Part shown: one piece after another, positions 18,153 to 25,222 of the stretch | Numbering within the stretch: the stretch's first letter is position 1 | Layout: each line of letters begins with the position of its first letter | DNA from: Thalassotalea hakodatensis | Lineage (GTDB): Bacteria; Pseudomonadota; Gammaproteobacteria; Enterobacterales; Alteromonadaceae | Reading direction: 5' to 3' | Length of the DNA stretch: 64,000 bases | NCBI RefSeq assembly: GCF_030295995.1 | Contig: NZ_AP027365.1 | Span: forward strand, 3,256,066 to 3,320,065 | Notes under the pieces: generated by a model | Told to the model about the DNA's origin: nothing | Databases searched by the model: none | The model's input: the letters and a program-made list of their open reading frames with translations, nothing else | Made by a program: the position numbers and the translations under genes

Positions 18153-18671
18153 ATGATGAAATTAACACACCCAACACTACTATCGCTTTCAATGGCAAGT
18201 ATGCTTGCAACTGCCAGCCCAAGCGAAACAACCTTAGAAAAATTTAAAATTGCTGTCATTAAAGACACCACTGGCTCATCTGAGTTAATGCAAGGTGATT
18301 ACACATCAGGCATGCATAAACTAACTTCGGCTAAAGAGTCATCTACCGGTTTCGATATCGATATGGGGTTATGTGCTGCAAACTTAAAACACCTTAAATT
18401 TGAGCAAGCAGAAGAAGCTTGTTCTGACGCAATAGAAGGAATTGACGCTCATGCAGCAAGAAGCCGTGAAGGTAAATTTATTAAAGCATTAGCGTTAAGT
18501 AACCGCGGTATTGTTCGCTATTTACAAGACGATAGCTATGGTGCTCTTGAAGACTTTAGCAGTGCACTTTTACTTTCTGATAGCAAAGTGATTAAAGATA
18601 ACTTAGCGTATCTAAAAGTAAGCATGAGCAAAAGAACCTTAGGTACAGACACTGTTGAATTAACAGAATAA
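18153..18671 (+). CDS. Small secreted TPR-like protein, putative LysR target
   Basis: 172 aa. A short hydrophobic start (LTHPTLLSLSMASMLATASPS) looks like a signal peptide with cleavage near the ATA-SP segment. The rest contains helix pairs resembling degenerate tetratricopeptide repeats (GDYTSGMHKLTSA, FEQAEEACSDAIEG, DSYGALEDFSSALLL), suggesting a periplasmic protein-binding scaffold. Start ATG at 18153 with AGAGGAT just upstream; the next codon is also ATG. Function unknown. Followed 13 nt later by a 50-aa gene in the same unit, and preceded by a LysR-type box and promoter. Confidence 0.8.
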   Translation: MMKLTHPTLLSLSMASMLATASPSETTLEKFKIAVIKDTTGSSELMQGDYTSGMHKLTSAKESSTGFDIDMGLCAANLKHLKFEQAEEACSDAIEGIDAHAARSREGKFIKALALSNRGIVRYLQDDSYGALEDFSSALLLSDSKVIKDNLAYLKVSMSKRTLGTDTVELTE

Positions 18672-18684
18672 TAAGGAGCATGTA

Positions 18685-18837
18685 ATGAAACGCAATTTGC
18701 TAACAGACTACTTATTAAAACAATCGCTATTGTTGCATCAATTAACGCATTTAAACCTCGCACAATGGGACATTAATGTATTACAGCAAGCACAAATAAT
18801 TAATCAACGACAGAGTGATATAAACGAATGCAACTAA
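18685..18837 (+). CDS. Small protein, 50 aa, in operon with the TPR-like gene
   Basis: A short reading frame with an excellent ribosome binding site (AAGGAG, 6 nt before the ATG). The product is rich in Leu, Gln and Asn (LLLHQLTHLNLAQWDINVLQQ) and would form amphipathic helices; no signal peptide or membrane helix is evident. It begins 13 nt after the TPR-like gene and ends 11 nt before an intrinsic terminator, so it is the last gene of a two-gene transcript. Not recognised; coding status rests on RBS and context. Confidence 0.6.
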   Translation: MKRNLLTDYLLKQSLLLHQLTHLNLAQWDINVLQQAQIINQRQSDINECN

Positions 18838-18848
18838 TAACCTAATTC

Positions 18849-18882
18849 GGCGAGAATGAAGCTAAGTTCTCGCCTCTTCTTA
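18849..18882 (+). terminator. Rho-independent terminator after the small-protein operon
   Basis: Stem GGCGAGAA/TTCTCGCC (18849-18856 and 18867-18874) followed by TCTTCTT. It closes the two-gene unit begun at 18153. The remaining 270 bases to 19154 hold nothing I can name besides the promoter region of the next gene. Confidence 0.8.
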
Positions 18883-19154
18883 ATGAATTACACACTACCG
18901 TATAGATAGGAGCCGTCGGTTAACAAGCGGAAATTATCAGTTTTTATTTGAATGCCTACCACAGAACGTTGATGCCTCTTTATACTAATTTATGTAACCT
19001 ATAACGAATTATTCATAGTAAACCTAATAATTATTTTACTTAATTTATGATTTTAACAAGTATTGCTTACCTCCAGTTCAGTTTAGCTACTAGAAAGCAT
19101 TAGCATAGCTTGCTAGAATCTACGCATTTTAAAATCTTAAGAGAACGATACAAG

Positions 19155-19886
19155 ATGGGTAGAGCGTTTCAAAACCGTAAAGAATCTATGGCGAAAACCG
19201 CCGGACAAAAAACCAAAGTGTATTCTAAATATGGTAAAGCCATTTACGCTACAGCTAAAAGTGGTGGCAGCGACCCAGACGGAAATTTAGCCTTACGCAG
19301 CTTGATAGAAAAGGCCAAAAAAGATCAAGTGCCTACACATGTTATTGAGAAAGCAATTGATAAAGCAAGTGGCGCGGGTGGTGAAGATTATTCAGAAGCA
19401 CGATACGAAGGTTTCGGCCCAGGTAACTGTATGGTGATCATTGATTGTTTAACTGATAATGGCAACCGCACTATTAAAGATGTGCGTCAATGCTTTACAA
19501 AAACACATTCAAAAATTGGCTCTACCGGAACTGTGTCTCACATGTTTGATCACCAAGCCGTTTTTGCTTTTAAAGGTGAAGATGACGAAGTGGTGTTAGA
19601 AAACTTAATGATGGCTGACATTGACGTTACAGACGTTGAGCTAGAAGACGGTGTGATCACTGTTTATGCTCCACACACTGAGTTTTATAAAATTAAAACC
19701 GCGTTTGCTGACACAATGCCAGAATTTACGTTAGAAGTAGAAGAAATTTCGTGGGTACCACAAACCTACGTTGATATTACTGAAGAAGAAGATATCGCCA
19801 ATTTTCAGAAATTTATGGCAATGTTAGAAGATTGTGATGATGTTCAGCAGGTATATCACAATGCAGACTTACCTAACGATGCATAA
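19155..19886 (+). CDS. YebC/PmpR/TACO1-family protein, YeeN-like
   Basis: 243 aa from the ATG at 19155 ([12 protein letters not shown]), the normal family start; an earlier in-frame start at 19110 is rejected. Conserved family stretches include [32 protein letters not shown] and RYEGFGP. The [12 protein letters not shown] beginning and the C-terminal DDVQQVYHN resemble the E. coli paralogue YeeN more than YebC. Family members are annotated as transcription regulators, while the mitochondrial TACO1 acts in translation, so the role is not settled. Single gene, followed by an intrinsic terminator. Confidence 0.9.
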   Translation: MGRAFQNRKESMAKTAGQKTKVYSKYGKAIYATAKSGGSDPDGNLALRSLIEKAKKDQVPTHVIEKAIDKASGAGGEDYSEARYEGFGPGNCMVIIDCLTDNGNRTIKDVRQCFTKTHSKIGSTGTVSHMFDHQAVFAFKGEDDEVVLENLMMADIDVTDVELEDGVITVYAPHTEFYKIKTAFADTMPEFTLEVEEISWVPQTYVDITEEEDIANFQKFMAMLEDCDDVQQVYHNADLPNDA

Positions 19887-19907
19887 AAAGTAGCATTCAA
19901 GCAAAGA

Positions 19908-19936
19908 AGCGCCATATTTGGCGCTTTTTCTTTTTT
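19908..19936 (+). terminator. Rho-independent terminator after the YebC-family gene
   Basis: Stem AGCGCCA/TGGCGCT (19908-19925) followed by a T-rich tract with one C. Located between the convergent YebC-family and alcohol dehydrogenase genes. Confidence 0.85.
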
Positions 19937-19964
19937 ATAGTCCTAAATAAGTGTGCTCACTTAT

Positions 19965-21173
19965 TTATACGGGGTGGCTATTACAAAGCTTATGCAATAT
20001 AGCTTGGCATTCCATTACGCTCATTAATTTTGGCACAGGGTAATCGCAATAAGCTTCTTTTATTGCTCGGTTTGCTAATAAGGGAATGTCTTTTGTCCGT
20101 AGCTGTTCAAAGTAAATAGGAATATTTAAATGCCTAATAAGTGAATTTACTCGCGTTAAAAAGGCTTGTGCTTGAAGCTTTTTATTTTCGTTTTTATCAC
20201 AAAACCCTAAACTAACCGCAAGTTCAGCATATTTTTCAACAGACTTGTGCTTTGAAAATTCAAGTACATGCGACAACAAGACTGCATTCGCTCTGCCATG
20301 GGGAATGTGGTACACCGCTCCTAGCTGATGTGCAATAGCATGTACATAACCAATAGAAGCCCGCGTAAAAGCGGCCCCCGCATAATAACTGGCTAGCAGC
20401 ATTTCATGTCGTGCCTTTTCATTACTCCCATCATCATAAGCAAGTGGTAAAGAAGTAAAAATACCTTTCATTGCCTGTAAACTATATTGTTTAGTTAACC
20501 TCGTAGCATGCTTACTTAGATATGATTCAATGGCATGCGTAAGTGCATCGATACCTGTTTCCGCGGTAATTTGTTTGGGTAAGCCAATCGTCAGAACAGG
20601 ATCCAATAGCGCAACGGCAGGCACCAAGCATGGATCAATTACAGTAAATTTTTGCTGTTTAGTAACATCCGTTATCACCGCAACCAGTGTTGTTTCTGAG
20701 CCCGTTCCTGCCGTAGTTGGAATAGCAATAAAATAAGGTAACTTTTTACGAACTCTAAATAAACCAGCAAGGGCTGCAATTGATTTATTCTTAACAACAC
20801 TTGCTGCAACTCCCTTTGCACAGTCGATGACCGAGCCTCCACCAAAGGCAATAATGGCATCACATTTATTATCAATAAAATGCGCTTTACCTTGTTCCAC
20901 AATTTCAATCGTTGGATCTGGCGTGATTTGGTCAAAAACATAATAATTGATACCTTTCGCCTCTAACAAAGTCAATAATGGCTTGATTAACCCTAGCTGC
21001 ATCAAGCCATTATCGGTAGCAATAAAGACACATGATTTATCATGCCTTTGTAATAATTCAGATACATCATCTAGGTGATTTGCCCCTGTTACTAAAGCAG
21101 GCAATGGAATGCGTATCAGTTTATTAGCATATTTTCGAACATAAATAACGAAGTTATGTAACCAAGGGTTCAT
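19965..21173 (-). CDS. Iron-containing (group III) alcohol dehydrogenase
   Basis: 402 aa. The NAD(P)-binding N-terminal domain carries GGGSVIDCAKG; the metal-binding half carries PTTAGTGSE, TGIDALTHAIE and the histidine-rich GYVHAIAHQLGAVYHIPHG, where the conserved Asp and His residues bind Fe or Zn. Oxidises or reduces short alcohols and aldehydes; the exact substrate cannot be read. Its ATG overlaps the stop of the enoyl-CoA hydratase gene (ATGA), so the two are co-translated and may serve one catabolic step. Confidence 0.88.
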   Translation of the reverse strand: MNPWLHNFVIYVRKYANKLIRIPLPALVTGANHLDDVSELLQRHDKSCVFIATDNGLMQLGLIKPLLTLLEAKGINYYVFDQITPDPTIEIVEQGKAHFIDNKCDAIIAFGGGSVIDCAKGVAASVVKNKSIAALAGLFRVRKKLPYFIAIPTTAGTGSETTLVAVITDVTKQQKFTVIDPCLVPAVALLDPVLTIGLPKQITAETGIDALTHAIESYLSKHATRLTKQYSLQAMKGIFTSLPLAYDDGSNEKARHEMLLASYYAGAAFTRASIGYVHAIAHQLGAVYHIPHGRANAVLLSHVLEFSKHKSVEKYAELAVSLGFCDKNENKKLQAQAFLTRVNSLIRHLNIPIYFEQLRTKDIPLLANRAIKEAYCDYPVPKLMSVMECQAILHKLCNSHPV

Positions 21174-21973
21174 GATGATTTTGCCAATTTATCCATCAAC
21201 GTTTTAACCGCGTTAATATGTTCAGGATTGTTATGGCAAATTCCTTGAAAGGTCGCACAAATATCTAGAAAGTCATTCAGTTCAGTTCGTTGCGCCATTT
21301 GCATTAAACGCTTACTCATACGCAGTGCATGAGTTGGCTTATCAGCCATTTCTTTTGCCAACGAAAATGCTGTAGCTTGTAATTGCTGTTCAGGCACTAC
21401 CGATAATACAACGCCAAGTTCTTTAGCTTCTTCGGCATTAATCACTTTACCCGTAAAGGTTAAATGTGCTGCTTGTTGGTAGCCTATAAGTCGCTGCATA
21501 AACCAAGCTCCACCATCCCCAGGGATAATACCTAAATTAATAAACGTTTCGCCAAATTTAGCTTTTTCACTGGCGATCCGAATATCACACATATTAGCGA
21601 TATCAAATCCTGCGCCTATAGCAGGACCATTAACGGCGGCTATCACTGGCACTTCACAACGATAAAGCGCCTTAGGAATACGTTGAATTCCTTGACGATA
21701 TCGTTGTTCAAGTGTTTCAACATCGCCGGCAAAATCACCCGCGCGATCAGCCATATCTTTAATATTGCCTCCCGCAGAAAAGGCAGAACCTTCTCCTGTG
21801 AGAATCAATACCGCAATACTTGATTGACAGTTAACCCAATTGACCACTGCAACAATATCATCAGCTATAGCAGTACCTGTGAGCGCATTACGCACATCAT
21901 GTCGGGTAAACATTAAGGTCGCAATGTTATCTGCTACCATTAATTGACAATCGACAAGTTCTGGTTGTTGCAT
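21170..21973 (-). CDS. Enoyl-CoA hydratase/isomerase family protein
   Basis: 267 aa, crotonase fold. The oxyanion-hole segments are visible: GEGSAFSAGGNIKDM and NGPAIGAGFDIANMCDIRIAS. A glutamate in FGETFINLGIIPGDGG fits one of the hydratase catalytic positions, and DGG follows. Enoyl-CoA hydratase activity is plausible, but crotonases are diverse. It starts 2 nt after mazG ends and overlaps the downstream dehydrogenase gene, hence part of a relA-mazG-crotonase-ADH transcript. Confidence 0.85.
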   Translation of the reverse strand: MQQPELVDCQLMVADNIATLMFTRHDVRNALTGTAIADDIVAVVNWVNCQSSIAVLILTGEGSAFSAGGNIKDMADRAGDFAGDVETLEQRYRQGIQRIPKALYRCEVPVIAAVNGPAIGAGFDIANMCDIRIASEKAKFGETFINLGIIPGDGGAWFMQRLIGYQQAAHLTFTGKVINAEEAKELGVVLSVVPEQQLQATAFSLAKEMADKPTHALRMSKRLMQMAQRTELNDFLDICATFQGICHNNPEHINAVKTLMDKLAKSS

Positions 21974-21975
21974 GG

Positions 21976-22788
21976 CTATTCCTTATTTTGTACTTTCTCT
22001 TGAGCTTTTGCGTGTTGCCAATATTGCTCAAGCATCGCTAGATCATGCTCCGAAAATGATTTATTAGCATCACTCACTTGCTTTTCTACATGCTGAAATC
22101 GTCGAGTGAACTTAGCGTTTGCTTGTCGAAGTAACGCTTCGGGATCTTGCTTAGCATGTCGGCACACATTCACCGCAGCAAACAGTAAGTCGCCAAGCTC
22201 CTCAGCAAGGCCTGCTTTGTTACCCGCAAGTTCATCTTTGACTTCTTGAATTTCTTCTTCAACTTTTTCAATTACTTGGTTTATATCTGACCAATCAAAA
22301 CCCACATGCGAACAACGCTTCTGAATTTTAGCTGCTTGAGACAAAGCAGGTAATGCGTTTGGAATATCAGCAAGAATGCTCAAATTATTTGACTTGTTTT
22401 TTTCAGCTCGTTCTTTGGCTTTTTCTTGTTCCCAGTTTCGTTTAATTTCATCATCTGATGTTAGGTCAGAATCTGAAAAGACATGAGGATGGCGCCTTAT
22501 CAATTTCTCACATACTGCTGCGAGCACTGAATCAAAATCAAATCGTTTTTCTTCTTCACCAAGTTGTGCGTAAAAAACCACTTGAAACAATAAATCGCCA
22601 AGCTCTTTTTCAAGCTCCGTATAATCATGTTGTGCTATGGCATCTGCTACTTCATAAGCTTCTTCAATGGTATGAGGTACGACAGAAGCGTAAGTTTGTT
22701 TGATATCCCACGGGCAGCCTGTATCTGGGTCACGCAACTCTGCCATGATCCAACGTAACTTTTCAATCGACGGTTTTTCATTAAGCAT
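21976..22788 (-). CDS. mazG: MazG, nucleoside triphosphate pyrophosphohydrolase
   Basis: 270 aa, two MazG repeats. Each has the EExxE...ExxD metal-binding pattern: EEAYEVADAI with ELEKELGDLLFQVVFYA in the first, and VEEEIQEVKDEL with LAEELGDLLFAAVNVCR in the second. Hydrolyses NTPs to NMP and pyrophosphate; in E. coli it lowers ppGpp effects and is next to relA. Here it begins 2 nt after relA. The E. coli mazEF toxin pair that lies between them is absent. Confidence 0.95.
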   Translation of the reverse strand: MLNEKPSIEKLRWIMAELRDPDTGCPWDIKQTYASVVPHTIEEAYEVADAIAQHDYTELEKELGDLLFQVVFYAQLGEEEKRFDFDSVLAAVCEKLIRRHPHVFSDSDLTSDDEIKRNWEQEKAKERAEKNKSNNLSILADIPNALPALSQAAKIQKRCSHVGFDWSDINQVIEKVEEEIQEVKDELAGNKAGLAEELGDLLFAAVNVCRHAKQDPEALLRQANAKFTRRFQHVEKQVSDANKSFSEHDLAMLEQYWQHAKAQEKVQNKE

Positions 22789-22790
22789 GA

Positions 22791-24986
22791 TTATTTTCTT
22801 TTAACCTCTATTACATCATCTAGTTGCGAGAATTTTGCGATAAGCTTTTGTAACCGTTCTTGATGAGAAACTTCTAATTGTATTGTCATCGTAGTGGTAT
22901 GTTCGTTTCTATCAGATTTTGATTCAAAACCAATAATTAATAATCGTTCATTTGCCACAATGGTTGAAATATCTCTGAGTAAACCTTGTCTATCATAAGC
23001 CGTAACTAATAAAGAAACCTGATAAGATGTTGAGCCCTGCTCTCCCCATTGAACTTCTACTTCACGTTCAGGGTGCTGTGTTAATAAATGACTAAATTGC
23101 TCGCAATCGCTTCTATGTATAGAAATACCTCGACCTTGAGTGATAAACCCTACGATGTCATCACCAGGAACTGGTTGGCAACATTTTGCCATATGAGTCA
23201 ATAAGTTACCAACGCCTGATACCGTAATACCATTCTTATCAGTGTTAAGTTGTTGTTGAGTAGGGCTATGCTTTACCAGCGATTGTGGATCAATTTCAGA
23301 TACAGGCTTATGTTTTTCTTCTTGAGCGACGATAAAATTAACCACTTGCTGTAGTCTAGCATTTCCTGAGCCTATTGAAGCGTAAAGATCTTCATTATTA
23401 TTTACATTAAACCGTTGACAAACTGCTGATAAATCAGCTTTTTCACAATTAAATTTTATTAATTCAACTTCAAGTTGCTCTTTACCTAAGCTGATATGTT
23501 TATCTCTATCTTGCAGCTTAAAAAAATGTTGCACTTTTGCACGAGCTCTAGGCGTATGTAGATAATTAAGCGAAGGGTTTAACCAGTCTCTGCTCGGATT
23601 TGGGGTTTTACTGGTGAGTATTTCTACTTGGTCGCCAGTATGTAACTGATGGGTAAAGGGCACAATCCTGCCAAATACCTTAGCACCAATACAACAATGC
23701 CCAACGTTTGAATGAATATAGTAAGCAAAATCTAACGGGGTAGCGCCTGTAGGTAAATCAATAACATCGCCATTAGGTGTAAACACATAAATTCTATCTT
23801 CAAACACTTGGCTACGTAATTCGTCAAGAAGTTCGCCGCTTTCGGTAACATCTTCTTGCCATTGTAAAATTTTTCTTAACCAACTAACCTTTTCGTCAAA
23901 GCCTGTCGATTTACCTGACGCCGTACCTTCTTTATAACGCCAATGCGCAGCAACGCCAAGTTCGGCATCATCATGCATTTGTTTGGTACGTATCTGAATT
24001 TCGACCGTTTTGCCTTCTGGGCCATAAACAACAGTGTGAATAGATTGGTAACCATTGGTTTTTGGTGTGGCGACATAGTCATCAAATTCGTTAGGTAAAT
24101 GTTTCCAGTTTGTATGTACGATACCAAGAGCGCCATAACAATCTTGCAGCTTGTCCACAACAACCCTTACAGCTCTTACATCGAAAAGTTGATCAAAGTC
24201 TAACGACTTTTTCTGCATTTTCTTCCAAATACTATAAATGTGTTTAGGTCTCCCATAGACTTCGCCCACAATGCCAGTTTCCGCTATTTTATGAGTTAAG
24301 CTTGCAACAAAATCCATCATGTATTGCTCGCGATCTAAACGTTTTTCATCAAGTAATTTAGCAATTTTCATGTAGGTATTAGGATGCAAATAACGGAAAG
24401 AAATATCTTCCAGCTCCCACTTTAATTGTCCAATACCTAAGCGATTTGCTAACGGTGCATAAATATTGGCAGTTTCTTTGGCAGCAAGTACTCGGTTTTC
24501 TTCATCAGCATTTTTAACCAAACGTAAATGCACTAAACGTTCGGCAAGTTTAATAACAACTGCTCGTACATCTTCAACCATGGCAAGTAGCATGCGGCGA
24601 ATATTATCCACTTGATTAACAGAGACATTACTCGATTGCGTTTGCTGCAACGTTTTAATAGCATCCATTTGAGACACCCCTTTGCAAAGTAGGTAAATGT
24701 CTTTGCTATACGTTTCTTGCACTGTTGATAGTGTAATCAATTGATATTCGATTAACGGGATAATAATAGCGGCACAAAGTGAGTCTTTATCTAAATTAAG
24801 ACTTGCTAAAATTTCAACCATTTCAAGCGCTTTAGTTTCACATTCATTATGCTGTGAAAATAACGTAAAGTGCTGTTGCCACAATAACGCTAGCGCATTT
24901 TTTTTCTCAAATGATAACGACAATGTATCTAACCATTGCGTAAAGCTCGTGAGCGTCATTTGATGTGATTTACGTACCGAAACCAT
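22791..24986 (-). CDS. relA: RelA, ribosome-associated (p)ppGpp synthetase
   Basis: 731 aa. Domains: an N-terminal HD-type region that lacks the HDxxED hydrolase residues (as in RelA, not SpoT), the synthetase domain (YGRPKHIYSIWKK, DLFDVRAVRVVV-like segment, EFDDYVATPKTNGYQSIHT; the acidic EFDD is typical of RelA), TGS (VFTPNGDVIDLPTGATPLDFAYYIH), the zinc-finger-like region with MAKCCQPVPGDDIVGF, and a C-terminal ACT domain. It senses uncharged tRNA on the ribosome and makes (p)ppGpp. First gene of the relA-mazG-crotonase-ADH unit, divergent from barA. Confidence 0.96.
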   Translation of the reverse strand: MVSVRKSHQMTLTSFTQWLDTLSLSFEKKNALALLWQQHFTLFSQHNECETKALEMVEILASLNLDKDSLCAAIIIPLIEYQLITLSTVQETYSKDIYLLCKGVSQMDAIKTLQQTQSSNVSVNQVDNIRRMLLAMVEDVRAVVIKLAERLVHLRLVKNADEENRVLAAKETANIYAPLANRLGIGQLKWELEDISFRYLHPNTYMKIAKLLDEKRLDREQYMMDFVASLTHKIAETGIVGEVYGRPKHIYSIWKKMQKKSLDFDQLFDVRAVRVVVDKLQDCYGALGIVHTNWKHLPNEFDDYVATPKTNGYQSIHTVVYGPEGKTVEIQIRTKQMHDDAELGVAAHWRYKEGTASGKSTGFDEKVSWLRKILQWQEDVTESGELLDELRSQVFEDRIYVFTPNGDVIDLPTGATPLDFAYYIHSNVGHCCIGAKVFGRIVPFTHQLHTGDQVEILTSKTPNPSRDWLNPSLNYLHTPRARAKVQHFFKLQDRDKHISLGKEQLEVELIKFNCEKADLSAVCQRFNVNNNEDLYASIGSGNARLQQVVNFIVAQEEKHKPVSEIDPQSLVKHSPTQQQLNTDKNGITVSGVGNLLTHMAKCCQPVPGDDIVGFITQGRGISIHRSDCEQFSHLLTQHPEREVEVQWGEQGSTSYQVSLLVTAYDRQGLLRDISTIVANERLLIIGFESKSDRNEHTTTMTIQLEVSHQERLQKLIAKFSQLDDVIEVKRK

Positions 24987-25087
24987 GTTACTTCCATACC
25001 TTTAGGTGTTTTATCATGTACATAAGAGCTAAGGACAATTGATTTAGCTAATGAAATTGTTTGTTGACTATGCCATGATACAAAAAA

Positions 25088-25104
25088 TCACACGGAATGT
25101 GTGA
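25088..25104. promoter_or_regulatory. Palindrome between relA and barA
   Basis: TCACAC-GGAAT-GTGTGA, 6-bp arms, in the 236-bp region between the divergent relA and barA genes. It could be a regulator binding site or a small hairpin. I do not recognise the regulator; the orientation is opposite to a CRP site. No convincing -10/-35 pair was assigned to either gene. Confidence 0.3.
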
Positions 25105-25222
25105 AAGATTACAGACAAATTATTAGGGTGTGTTGATCAGAATCTTTTGAATGTGAATAAATATCATACAACAAAATATAACACCCCCTACCTTAGCTAA
25201 TCGATTAAACCGTGAATAACTT

